DNA of 7,108 nt from Bacillota bacterium (GCA_023460235.1 JAEWRE010000022.1:1-7108); one strand, 5' to 3'. Numbered from the stretch's first letter, positions 1 through 6,970 are shown. Translations and numbers: made by a program. The notes: generated from the sequence alone by a model not told the origin.

Positions 1-1456
1 CCGTGTAGGTCTCGGTGGTGGTGCCGTCGGGGGCGGTCACATTAACCTTCACGGTGTTGCTGCCGGTGGTCCAGGTGGCTGCGGTGCCGTTGTCGATCTC
101 CACATCGTTGACGGTGACCTTGATGGCCGCAGCAGCGTCGGCAGGTACAGCGGTGATGGTGTTGGTGGCGTTGCTGGTGGTGGCCGTATAGGTCTTAGTC
201 CCGGATGCAAAGGCGGGAGACAGGGCCAGGGAGCCGATGGACAGGGCGCTCAGGCTGGCATCGCTGGAGGGCGTGGGCGCGGTCACCTGGGTCACCTTGT
301 AGGTGGCAGGCTTCAGGCCGGAAATGTCCAGCACAAGGAAAGCGTTGTTGTCCAGAGGCATACCGTTGGCGTAGGCCTTGATCAGATACACCCGCTCGTC
401 CTCAAGGAAGCGGTAGTGGTCGCTGTATTCAACCCGGCCCTCGGGAGAGGTGCCCGCCATAGCCAGGTAGCGGTAAGCAATACCCAGGACAGCCTTACCG
501 CGGGGCAGAGCGGCCGTCTGGATGATGTCCATGGGATAGGGCATCACATCGTTGCGATAGGTTCCATCGGGCGCCATGAGGGTGGTGGCAGGCATAACCT
601 TCTGCAGATAATCCTGGGGATTCACCAGCAGGATCACATCGCGGACCTGCCGGGGCTTTCCGTTGGGATCGGCGGCCAGGATGGACAGCAGATTGCCCAC
701 GGTAGCGGGCTCCAGGTCATTGACGGCCACGGGCTTCTTCTCGGGATAAGCGCCGCCGGTAACCACCACATTGTCACCCACCTGACGGGTCATGCCGATG
801 GGTTTCTTGTTGCCGTCACCGGTAACAATACCGGCCTCCAGGCCGTTACTCAGAGCCTCATACAGGGTCTGCCGGATGAAGTTGTCCAGCCATTCCGGCC
901 CCAGGTCCAGCATGGCCTTGCATACGGGCAGGAATGCGGACAGCTTCAGCAGTGTGGCAGGAATCTTCTTGATGCCTGCGGTCAGCTCCTTAACGATGTC
1001 GTCGCACAGGTCGCCCCAGGCGGCCTCCTCGTAGCCGTTGGTGTTCACCATGATCTCCACCGCACCGCCGGTGGCGCGGAAGTTGATGCGGCCCAGGAGT
1101 GGATGACGGGTCTGCAGCTCGTCAAAGACGGAATCGATGACGGTCTTGGGCAGAGCCACATTCAGGCCGGTAACAGCCTGGCGAGGATCGGGGGCCTTCA
1201 TGGCAGATGCCAGCTTCTGGTAGTAGGCCCGCTCCTCAGCGGTGAGCTGATGCACGCCGCGCTGGGCCAGGATGCGAGAATCCAGCTCCTCCTGCACGCC
1301 CTGGAGCTTCTGGTCGTACTCCGCCTGCAGATCCAGGGCGATACGCTGCATCAGTTCATCAAAAGCGCCGGTAAAAGCGCCGGAGTCATTGGCGGCGGCA
1401 GCCGCCTGCATGGCCTGTCGCAGCTCGTCGCGGGTGCGAATGTCGTTGTTATTCAT
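1..1456 (-). CDS. HK97-fold major capsid protein with C-terminal Cadherin-like (Ig-like) domain, 3' end outside window
   Basis: This is the major head subunit; it assembles into the icosahedral shell. I translated 485 codons from the ATG at 1456-1454; the frame stays open to the left edge, so the C-terminus is missing. Residues 1 to about 95 are Ala/Gln/Glu-rich and helical (coiled-coil-like around 30-66), as expected of the delta/scaffold segment. Residues about 96-395 are the HK97 core, with the family signature VTGDGNKKPIG near 211-221. From about residue 398 the chain changes to a Thr/Ser/Asn/Val-rich beta segment: LSALSIGSLALSPAF, then KTYTATTSNATNTITAV, then GSNTVKVNVTAPDG and TETYT at the edge. 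This is the pattern of the Pfam Cadherin-like beta-sandwich (PF12733). The start is supported by AAAGGAG at 1469-1463, six bases before the ATG. The gene begins 19 bases after the protease stop. The capsid identity is firm; the appended domain assignment is by pattern only. Confidence 0.94.
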   Translation of the reverse strand, partial: MNNNDIRTRDELRQAMQAAAAANDSGAFTGAFDELMQRIALDLQAEYDQKLQGVQEELDSRILAQRGVHQLTAEERAYYQKLASAMKAPDPRQAVTGLNVALPKTVIDSVFDELQTRHPLLGRINFRATGGAVEIMVNTNGYEEAAWGDLCDDIVKELTAGIKKIPATLLKLSAFLPVCKAMLDLGPEWLDNFIRQTLYEALSNGLEAGIVTGDGNKKPIGMTRQVGDNVVVTGGAYPEKKPVAVNDLEPATVGNLLSILAADPNGKPRQVRDVILLVNPQDYLQKVMPATTLMAPDGTYRNDVMPYPMDIIQTAALPRGKAVLGIAYRYLAMAGTSPEGRVEYSDHYRFLEDERVYLIKAYANGMPLDNNAFLVLDISGLKPATYKVTQVTAPTPSSDASLSALSIGSLALSPAFASGTKTYTATTSNATNTITAVPADAAAAIKVTVNDVEIDNGTAATWTTGSNTVKVNVTAPDGTTTETYT

Positions 1457-1462
1457 GTTTTT

Positions 1463-1469
1463 CTCCTTT
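1463..1469 (-). promoter_or_regulatory. Shine-Dalgarno of the capsid gene
   Basis: AAAGGAG on the minus strand lies six bases before the capsid ATG, in the 19-base gap after the protease stop codon (TGA, 1478-1476). A strong site fits the high expression that a major capsid protein needs. Confidence 0.8.
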
Positions 1470-1475
1470 CGGTTC

Positions 1476-2252
1476 TCAGACAAAAAGACTGAGGATTTTA
1501 TTTTTCTCAGGGGATTCTGCTCCCTGCTGGGGCACGGGGTCTTCGGTGGTGGCGCCGGAGGACTGCTTTACCAGCTCCCGGAGCTGGGCGGCCAGCTCCT
1601 GCTGGTAATGGAGCCGCTGCTCCAGGCCGGTGTTCACCTTCTGGAGGATGGCCGAGGCCTTACTCATGTCAGCGTCCTGGTCGGCCAGCCGGTCCGCCAG
1701 GCCGTATTCGACGCACTGGGCTGCCGTGAGCCAGGTCTCCGCGTCCATCATCTCCGCAAGCTTCTCCTCGGTGAGCTTGTTGCCCGCCTTGGACAGATAT
1801 GCCTGACGGCCTGCGTCGTTGATGATGTCCAGGTCGTCCGCCGCCTTGCGCAGTTCAGCCGCATTGCCGCATACACAGCTCCACATGTTGTGGATCATCA
1901 TCATTGTGTTGCGGGGCATAACCACTTCGTCACCGGCCATAGCGATGACGGATGCGATGGAACAGGCAAAGCCATCCACATACACCGTCTTGTGGGCCGG
2001 GTGGCGTTTGAGCTGGTTATAGATGGCCGTACCCTCAAACACGCTGCCGCCGTAGCTGTTGATGTAGATGCGGATTTCGGATGCGTTCGGATACTTGGCC
2101 AGCTCCTCCCGGAAATGCTGGGCGCTGTTTTCGCTGGCTTCATAGCGCCACGCCTCCCAATTAAAGGTCTCCGCTTCCACATCGCCGTAGATGTAGAGCT
2201 CCAGCACACCGCCCTCCGCGGCCTGCTTTAGCTCCCAAAGTCTTGCTTTCAT
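1476..2252 (-). CDS. ClpP-like (peptidase family S14) head maturation protease
   Basis: This 258-residue serine protease of the ClpP/crotonase fold is in the usual place for a prohead protease, between portal and capsid genes, and probably cleaves the capsid delta segment. Visible landmarks are the beta-strand plus glycine loop INSYGGSVFEG (65-74), the nucleophile Ser98 in GFACSIASVIAMAGDEV, and His121 in MMMIHNM. The third site falls in MMDAETWLTAAQCVEYGLAD (168-187); the E. coli ClpP aspartate position aligns with Glu172, with Asp170 nearby, so the acid residue is uncertain. Residues about 205-258 form a charged Gln/Glu-rich tail that is probably flexible. The start is clear: GGGAGG at 2264-2259 is six bases before the ATG, and the ATG overlaps the portal TGA as ATGA, implying translational coupling. 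Phage ClpP-like proteins act in capsid maturation, not in general proteolysis with ClpX; that role here is inferred from context. Confidence 0.94.
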   Translation of the reverse strand: MKARLWELKQAAEGGVLELYIYGDVEAETFNWEAWRYEASENSAQHFREELAKYPNASEIRIYINSYGGSVFEGTAIYNQLKRHPAHKTVYVDGFACSIASVIAMAGDEVVMPRNTMMMIHNMWSCVCGNAAELRKAADDLDIINDAGRQAYLSKAGNKLTEEKLAEMMDAETWLTAAQCVEYGLADRLADQDADMSKASAILQKVNTGLEQRLHYQQELAAQLRELVKQSSGATTEDPVPQQGAESPEKNKILSLFV

Positions 2253-3433
2253 TCGTTGCCTCCCTTCGCGGCACTGACAGAGGTGACGGACTCGCTCAGC
2301 GTCGCAATATTTTTCGTGAGATAGTGTTCATCTGCCCAGGGATCCGGGATGGTAGGCAGCCCGGCCGCTCGGAGGATGTCGTTGACGGTAAACACCGCCG
2401 AGCCCACCAGCTTTTCCACATTGGCGGCATTGGCGAACATGTCAAAGTGCCGGATGCCACTGGTGTCGATGCGGAGATAGTCGCCCCGGCGCATAGCCTC
2501 GTAGCCGTAGCGCTTGCGGTTGATCTCCTCCTGCAGCTGATCGCAAATGGGATCGATGCAGCCGGTAAGGAATCGGGCCTGAGCGTCCTCCGTGCCCTGG
2601 ACGGCGCCGTCGATGAGCACGGCGGGGATTTGCAGAGCCTTAGCCGTAAAGGCAAAGATGTCCTTCGCCTGGGCCTGGATGTCCGCAAGATCCACGGTGG
2701 ACTTGCCGCCTTCGTTGGTGTAGGCGTAGCCGTCAAACTCCGGGAGGATCGCGCCGTTGGAATCCAGGAATACTTTTGCCTGCTCCTCTATCATGGAGGT
2801 AAACTTTGCGGTAAAGTCGTCTTGTCCCTGGGCCAGCTGATTCACATGGACTTTCCAGTGCTGCCCCTTCTCCCACTCGTACCGCTTCATGGCGGCGTTG
2901 ATCAGGCGGCAGTAGGATGCATACAGGCCATCCAGCACCGGCTTGATGTTTACATGATTCAGCCGGAGATGGAGCACCTCGCGCTCCCGGAAAGTCTTTT
3001 CGTAGCTTACATCGCCCACCTGCACATTGGTGTACTCGTTCTGCTTGCTGGGGTAGCAGCCGTTAAGCATATAGCTGTCGGCCACCACCAGGGCGTCGTA
3101 GCCTTCCCGCTGGCGGGTGCTAATGACAAGGCATTCGCCATCCGTCAGCAGCTTGGCCACCAGCTTGTGCAGGAACGCCGTGGAGTTTTGGTTTACATTG
3201 GGCTCCACATTCCACAGGTAGTGCTCTCGCTCCTGGATTTCTTTGCCGTCCCGGAAGGTGCGGAACTCGCACCGAGCCACGGCATTGGCGATCATATTTG
3301 CGCAGGACCAGAAGGCCAGGTCTCGGAGCTGGAACTCCTGCGCGGCTGCCATCAGCTCCCGGCAGGTGATCTCCACCATGGTGGGAGACCGAGCCTTGCA
3401 TCCGGCAAGCCATTTCCAAAAATTAAGGGCCAT
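2249..3433 (-). CDS. Phage portal protein, HK97 family
   Basis: The portal forms the dodecameric ring at one capsid vertex through which DNA is packaged and ejected. The 394-residue product is of normal length for the HK97-type family (PF04860). The stem/clip region holds FAFTAKALQIPAVLI (about 260-274), followed by an acidic GTEDAQARF segment and the conserved C-terminal block TVNDILRAAGLPTIPDP (about 349-365), all typical of this family. I place the start at the ATG at 3433-3431 (MALNFWKWLAG). It has GAGGAGG at 3446-3440 six bases upstream, whereas the possible GTG at 3448 has no site and would overlap the TerL stop. The TerL TGA (3447-3445) lies within this Shine-Dalgarno, so the two genes are probably coupled. 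The stop overlaps the protease ATG. The last 20 or so residues (SESVTSVSAAKGGNE) look disordered. Confidence 0.96.
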   Translation of the reverse strand: MALNFWKWLAGCKARSPTMVEITCRELMAAAQEFQLRDLAFWSCANMIANAVARCEFRTFRDGKEIQEREHYLWNVEPNVNQNSTAFLHKLVAKLLTDGECLVISTRQREGYDALVVADSYMLNGCYPSKQNEYTNVQVGDVSYEKTFREREVLHLRLNHVNIKPVLDGLYASYCRLINAAMKRYEWEKGQHWKVHVNQLAQGQDDFTAKFTSMIEEQAKVFLDSNGAILPEFDGYAYTNEGGKSTVDLADIQAQAKDIFAFTAKALQIPAVLIDGAVQGTEDAQARFLTGCIDPICDQLQEEINRKRYGYEAMRRGDYLRIDTSGIRHFDMFANAANVEKLVGSAVFTVNDILRAAGLPTIPDPWADEHYLTKNIATLSESVTSVSAAKGGNE

Positions 3434-3439
3434 TTGCCA

Positions 3440-3446
3440 CCTCCTC
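3440..3446 (-). promoter_or_regulatory. Shine-Dalgarno that fixes the portal start
   Basis: GAGGAGG on the minus strand is six bases before ATG 3433 and overlaps the TerL stop codon. It argues for the internal ATG over the upstream GTG at 3448, shortening the portal by five residues. Confidence 0.85.
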
Positions 3447-5121
3447 ACAGCCTGATCGCGCCGATGGGCGGGAGCTTAACCGGCTCCCCGGCGCCCAGCA
3501 CCGGCTCCTCGGTCATGCTCGCTACCAGAGCCATAAACGGATCCGTCTTTCGGCTCTTCGGCTCGATCTTGGCATAATAAAAATTACCTGTATCTGTACC
3601 GGCCTTGCGGCCGCTGCGTACTCGTTTGGTATTGTTCACCGCCCAGCGTAGTGGCGGAGTGTCGCCCCAGGTGAACAGGTCCCGGTCAAAGCACTCCTGG
3701 ATCACCGGGTCCACCTGCATGATGTCCGAGGGCCGGACCAGCTTCACCCGGGTCTTGTCTTTGGCGTCAAAGCCGATGCCCCGCATGGCATCACCCACCA
3801 GCGTCCAGCGGAAGTGATCCATTGCCAGCTTGACGATGTTATACTTCAGGCCCATCGCCCGGAGATACTCGGCCAGGAGCCGGGGGTCAATGCTCACATC
3901 GTCCACCACGGTCAGATGACCGGCCTCCGCCCAGGCCCGCCAGGGCGCCACCACCCGGGAGAGCGTCCGGCTCTGGAGGCACACCCAGGAATGATTGATG
4001 TCGTAGCGCTGGGAGCCGACGCGGAAATGCAGGTTGACGCTGGCCCAGTCGCTGATCTCTGCGTAGTCGATGCCGGCCACGCAGGACTTACCCGTCAGGT
4101 CCGGAAGGGCCCGGTTGGTCGCCTTCACCTTGGCGTAGTCGGTGACGCTGATTTCCAGCTGCCCCGCCCGGAGGCCCATGCGCTTGGTAAGGAAATCGCC
4201 GTTCTGTTCCGGGTTATTTTGCCAATCGGAATACTCGTCCGCGATCTCCTGCTGTAGGTGCGGGGAGTACGCCAGGGATGGGTTGGCCATGTGCCAGTTC
4301 TCCGGGTCATGCACCTGCTCCCGATTATCCAGGCAGCAGATAAACGGGAGATACCCGCCCTCCGGCTCCGCCTCGCCCTCAAAAAGGATTCTCCGGCCCT
4401 GGGCCAGGAAGTCATCCAGGGGGCCGTCCGATACATCGCCGTTTGACGTAAACATCCCAATTCGGGGCTGGGCCACCTTGCCCAGGCCGGTGACAAAAAC
4501 CTTGTAGTTGTTGTAGTTCTCAAAGGCGTGGACCTCGTTGAAGATCACCTTGCCGGAGCGCATACCGTCCCGACCCTTTGGGTTGTTGGTGCGGCCCTTC
4601 ATGATGCCCTTGTTGCGCACGCCCTGGACCATTTCTTTTGTGTGATAGTAGTGCTTGCGCAGTTTCGATTCCCATTTGGGGGATTCCAGGGCATCCGACA
4701 GGTCCTTGACGGGCGTGACCGCTTGCTCCTCATTGTTGGCGCAAACATCCACATTGTATTTTTTGACGGGATTGTAGGGAGAGATGGAGCACGCTCCGTC
4801 AAAAGCGATAAAGCCGTCCTTCCCTGCCCCACGGCCCACCATGCACAGCAGCTTTTTCCACCGGGGGCGCCCATCGGCGCGGTAGGTGCAATCCCACAGA
4901 GCCAGGAGGAATTCCTCCCAGGGGAAAAGCCGCTCGTAAGGAAAATACTTCACCAGGCCCAGGTAGTGCCGCAGCTGCTCCGTGTCCACATAGATGTCCT
5001 CCTCGGCAAACACGCGCCGCACATAGGACACCAGGGCGTGCTGCTCCGGACAGGCCCGGGGCGTGTCTGCCTCTACGGCCTCCATGTAGCGGAGCACCTG
5101 TGGCGGCAGCTCACAGCTCAT
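3445..5121 (-). CDS. terL: Terminase large subunit (Terminase_1 / HK97-like TerL)
   Basis: TerL is the packaging motor: an N-terminal ATPase drives DNA into the prohead and a C-terminal RNase H-like nuclease cuts the concatemer. The 558-residue length is normal for the family. Walker A is GRGAGKD (96-102, Lys101). Walker B with the catalytic glutamate is VIFNEVHAF (192-200, Glu196), with Asn in place of the usual Asp before it; I recall this variant from related phages. The coupling motif is FTSNGD (224-229). Nuclease acidic residues are Asp352 in AGIDYAE, Asp435 in LAMDHF and Asp527 in KTDPFMAL, in the expected order and spacing. The ATG at 5121 has GAGG at 5131-5128 six bases upstream and overlaps the TerS end by 11 bases. 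All motifs look intact, so the enzyme should be active. Confidence 0.97.
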   Translation of the reverse strand: MSCELPPQVLRYMEAVEADTPRACPEQHALVSYVRRVFAEEDIYVDTEQLRHYLGLVKYFPYERLFPWEEFLLALWDCTYRADGRPRWKKLLCMVGRGAGKDGFIAFDGACSISPYNPVKKYNVDVCANNEEQAVTPVKDLSDALESPKWESKLRKHYYHTKEMVQGVRNKGIMKGRTNNPKGRDGMRSGKVIFNEVHAFENYNNYKVFVTGLGKVAQPRIGMFTSNGDVSDGPLDDFLAQGRRILFEGEAEPEGGYLPFICCLDNREQVHDPENWHMANPSLAYSPHLQQEIADEYSDWQNNPEQNGDFLTKRMGLRAGQLEISVTDYAKVKATNRALPDLTGKSCVAGIDYAEISDWASVNLHFRVGSQRYDINHSWVCLQSRTLSRVVAPWRAWAEAGHLTVVDDVSIDPRLLAEYLRAMGLKYNIVKLAMDHFRWTLVGDAMRGIGFDAKDKTRVKLVRPSDIMQVDPVIQECFDRDLFTWGDTPPLRWAVNNTKRVRSGRKAGTDTGNFYYAKIEPKSRKTDPFMALVASMTEEPVLGAGEPVKLPPIGAIRL

Positions 5122-5719
5122 CGTCGTCCTCGCTTCTGCTGCCGGAGGCCAAAGCGTCCTCCTTAAAGCCCAGGGTGGCGAAGATCGCCAGCATCTGCCG
5201 GGACACCTGAATTTCCAGGGATACGCTGCGATTCTCCGACAGGCGGCCCCGGTCGTCCATGACGGTCAGGCCACGCTTTGCGATGTCGTCCCGCAGCTCC
5301 TGCCGCCGCACCCAAAAGTCCATGTACTCCTGGACCTTGTCTCGATACAGATCTTCGTCGATGCCCCGGAGGGCCAGACAGCGCAGCAGACTTTCCCGCA
5401 GGTCCCGGTATGCTTTCGTCCGGCTGTAGTCCCTGGCCTTTTCCGCAGGCTTCTCCTGCCGGGCCAAACGGCCCTCAAGGTATCGGCTCATGGTGGGATT
5501 CTTCTTGGCGGCCACGACCTGGTCTCGCCGAAGCGCGATCCGCCCGGCCATCGTCAGGCGGTCAAAAGCCTGCGTAAGGGACTCACCGTACTGCTCCATG
5601 CACCAGGCATCCAGAGCCGCCTCGTCACAGCCAAACCAGCCGCAAAGCTCATCCACCGAGCACTGCATACCGCACAGGCTCTCAAATTGTCTCGGCTCTA
5701 ACTCTCGCTGATGCGCCAT
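5111..5719 (-). CDS. Terminase small subunit: N-terminal HTH module joined to a P27-like domain
   Basis: TerS binds the phage packaging site and regulates TerL. The 202-residue protein appears to have two parts. Residues about 10-85 (FESLCGMQCSVDELCGWFG, then EAALDAWCMEQYGESL, then ALRRDQVVAAKKNPTMSRYL) resemble the helix-turn-helix small-terminase/DNA-binding modules seen as separate small proteins in Bacillota phages. Residues about 98-185 (SRTKAYRDLRESLL, DKVQEYMDFWVRRQELRDDI, GRLSENRSVSLEIQ, QMLAIFATLGF) match the P27-family small terminase pattern (PF05119). An acidic tail (EDDDEL) ends the protein and its codons overlap the TerL start. AGGAGG at 5731-5726 is six bases before the ATG and overlaps the stop codon of the methyltransferase. 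Position directly before TerL supports the role; the domain split is recognised by pattern. Confidence 0.87.
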   Translation of the reverse strand: MAHQRELEPRQFESLCGMQCSVDELCGWFGCDEAALDAWCMEQYGESLTQAFDRLTMAGRIALRRDQVVAAKKNPTMSRYLEGRLARQEKPAEKARDYSRTKAYRDLRESLLRCLALRGIDEDLYRDKVQEYMDFWVRRQELRDDIAKRGLTVMDDRGRLSENRSVSLEIQVSRQMLAIFATLGFKEDALASGSRSEDDDEL

Positions 5720-5725
5720 AGCTTT

Positions 5726-5731
5726 CCTCCT
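5726..5731 (-). promoter_or_regulatory. Shine-Dalgarno of TerS overlapping the methyltransferase stop
   Basis: The sequence TAGGAGG combines the methyltransferase TAG stop (5732-5730) with a consensus AGGAGG six bases before the TerS ATG. TerS can therefore be translated well whether or not the methyltransferase frame upstream is read through. Confidence 0.85.
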
Positions 5732-6452
5732 AATCGTTTATCAAAATAGCCTTTCCTCCCGTAAACCGCTCCCAGCGGTCAACGATCACATCCACATATC
5801 GGGGATCAAGCTCCATGCAGTAGGCCGTCCGTCCGTTTTGTTCCGCCGCCATGATCGTGGTGCCACTTCCGGCAAACAGGTCAAGCACCACATTTCCAGG
5901 CCGCGAGGAGCACTGCATTTGATAGTCAAATAGTTTAATGGGCTTCATGGTTGGGTGTTCTGCTGACCGGGTTGGCTTATCAAAATTCAATACAGATGTT
6001 TGCCGTCTGTTTTTGAAGAAATAATGCTTCCGACCTTCAGTCCATCCATATAGACACGGCTGATATTCTTCGGCTTCAACTTCCAGCTCGCCATACAAGC
6101 AAGGCTCGTGCTTCATTTGGAAATCGCAACGACCCAAGACAAGCTGAGACTTTACCCAAATCAAGCACTGTCGAACCCGAAGTTTGGCATCCATACAAGC
6201 ACCGCGGAACGCATAGCCTTCCGAGTCCGAGTGCCAAAGGTAAAACGGTGCGCCAGGCTTCATAACAGCCGCTGCATTCTCCAGTGCGCCGGAGATAAAT
6301 TGCCTAAAAGCTGCCGACGACATAGCGTCGTTCGCCATCTTCCCGGCGGTCCCCGAATAGTCCACATTGTAGGGTGGATCGGTAAGAAGCAAGTCCACCT
6401 GTCCCCCCCCCCGTGAGCATTTGTACATCCGTCGTAGATGTACTGTCTCCAC
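5730..6452 (-). CDS. DNA adenine (N6/N4) methyltransferase catalytic half of a ParB-methyltransferase, out of frame with its N-terminal half
   Basis: This frame carries the catalytic domain of an amino-methyltransferase (N6_N4_Mtase, PF01555), which uses S-adenosylmethionine to methylate adenine (or cytosine N4) in DNA. The catalytic motif TDPPYNVDYSG comes first and the SAM-binding motif VLDLFAGSGTT comes near the end, preceded by AEHPTMKPIKLF; this order is that of the beta class. DPPY favours N6-adenine. The target-recognition region lies between and contains two copies of PCLYG 12 residues apart. The genuine homology begins with QVDLLLTDPPY just after the G10 tract; the 17 residues before it (from a GTG at 6452, no Shine-Dalgarno) are probably not native. 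Another in-frame ATG is at 6428, also without a site. With one G fewer the frame joins the ParB half into 396 residues. No restriction partner gene is visible, so it looks like an orphan phage methylase. GC is about 46% at 5941-6120, below its neighbours. Confidence 0.9.
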   Translation of the reverse strand: METVHLRRMYKCSRGGGQVDLLLTDPPYNVDYSGTAGKMANDAMSSAAFRQFISGALENAAAVMKPGAPFYLWHSDSEGYAFRGACMDAKLRVRQCLIWVKSQLVLGRCDFQMKHEPCLYGELEVEAEEYQPCLYGWTEGRKHYFFKNRRQTSVLNFDKPTRSAEHPTMKPIKLFDYQMQCSSRPGNVVLDLFAGSGTTIMAAEQNGRTAYCMELDPRYVDVIVDRWERFTGGKAILIND

Positions 6453-6921
6453 ACATCAAGCGATGTCGGCCAAGCTGATAGACCTGGCCGGGCTTTGACT
6501 TTGGGGCAGCCGGAGGATTAGGGTCATAGTCATCTTCAACAACGCCGTCCTTTAACTGGTCCGGCAACCCCCACTCAAAATCAAACCCACTCAAATCCAG
6601 CTCCGGCAGCTCCTCCGCCAGGAGGTCCAGGTCCCAGGGGCTTTCGTTGGTCTTGTTGTCTACCAGGCGCAGGGCGTTCACCTGCTCCGGGGACAGATCA
6701 TCCACGCAGACGCACGGTACCTGGTCCAAACCCATTTGCTGGGCCGCCAGAAACCGGCAATGGCCGATGACCAGCACGCCCGCCGCGTCCACCACCAGGG
6801 GCTGCGTCCAGCCAAACTGGCGGATGCTCTCGGCCACATTGGCGATCTGCGTCGCGTCATGCCTTTTTGCATTGGCGGCGTAGGGCGTTATGGCATCCAG
6901 CCGCCGCATTTCGATGTTCAC
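6304..6921 (-). CDS. ParB/sulfiredoxin-like N-terminal half of the ParB-methyltransferase, frameshifted after the G10 tract
   Basis: As read here this frame gives 205 residues. Residues 1-90 are a ParB N-terminal domain (PF02195): AANAKRHDATQIANVAESI, FGWTQPLVVD, then VLVIGHCRFLAA, the counterpart of the ParB GHxRxxA box, and LRLVDNKTNE. Residues about 95-170 form the acidic linker and start of the methyltransferase (GRHRLMCGDST near 151-161). In phage proteins of this type the ParB-like domain is fused to a methylase and probably helps in DNA binding rather than chromosome partition. After MLTGGG the frame enters 32 unrelated residues and stops at 6304. The start is the GTG at 6921 (VNIEMRRLDAIT), with GGAAGGAG at 6935-6928 six bases upstream; the frame is open further upstream, but that part shows no family resemblance and includes the hairpins. 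The only defect in an otherwise intact family member is the single-base frame change. Confidence 0.88.
   Translation of the reverse strand: MNIEMRRLDAITPYAANAKRHDATQIANVAESIRQFGWTQPLVVDAAGVLVIGHCRFLAAQQMGLDQVPCVCVDDLSPEQVNALRLVDNKTNESPWDLDLLAEELPELDLSGFDFEWGLPDQLKDGVVEDDYDPNPPAAPKSKPGQVYQLGRHRLMCGDSTSTTDVQMLTGGGTGGLASYRSTLQCGLFGDRREDGERRYVVGSF
6403..6412 (-). repeat. Homopolymeric G10 tract at the frame junction of the ParB-methyltransferase
   Basis: Ten consecutive C on the plus strand (G on the coding strand). Read with ten G the ParB frame continues MLTGGGTGGL and stops after 32 residues. With nine (or twelve) G it continues into QVDLLLTDPPY and the full methyltransferase. Homopolymer G tracts of this length are known hot spots of slipped-strand mutation and are used for phase variation of DNA methyltransferases in several bacteria. 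They are also common sites of sequencing or assembly error. The sequence alone cannot separate these. Confidence 0.9.
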
Positions 6922-6927
6922 AATGCA

Positions 6928-6935
6928 CTCCTTCC
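6928..6935 (-). promoter_or_regulatory. Shine-Dalgarno that fixes the GTG start of the ParB-methyltransferase
   Basis: GGAAGGAG on the minus strand lies six bases before GTG 6921. It decides the start against the long open upstream extension of the same frame. Confidence 0.8.
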
Positions 6936-6936
6936 C

Positions 6937-6953
6937 GTGCCCGACTTGGGCAC
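6937..6953 (-). promoter_or_regulatory. Inverted repeat just upstream of the ParB-methyltransferase ribosome binding site
   Basis: Perfect six-base arms GTGCCC and GGGCAC flank a five-base loop; the near arm ends one base from the Shine-Dalgarno. In RNA it would form a GC-rich hairpin next to the ribosome binding site; in DNA it could be a small operator. Function is not shown by the sequence. Confidence 0.4.
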
Positions 6954-6970
6954 CGTCACTCTGCAGCTTT

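Noticed and set aside
1..190. Repeated GGTGGT-like triplets as a tandem DNA repeat
   Set aside because: They are the reverse complement of Thr/Asn/Ala codons in the beta-rich capsid domain and show no regular period.
3434..3448. GTG at 3448 as portal start
   Set aside because: It overlaps the TerL stop and has no upstream site, while the ATG at 3433 has GAGGAGG at ideal spacing.
416..3577. Long plus-strand open frames (416-1492, 1272-2231, 2243-3577) of 319-444 codons
   Set aside because: They lie antisense to the capsid, protease and portal genes, show no recognisable domain and have His/Gly/Leu-rich composition typical of GC-rich antisense shadows.
4528..5166. Plus-strand open frame of 212 codons opposite TerL
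   Set aside because: Antisense to the ATPase domain of TerL, whose motifs are all intact; no domain resemblance.
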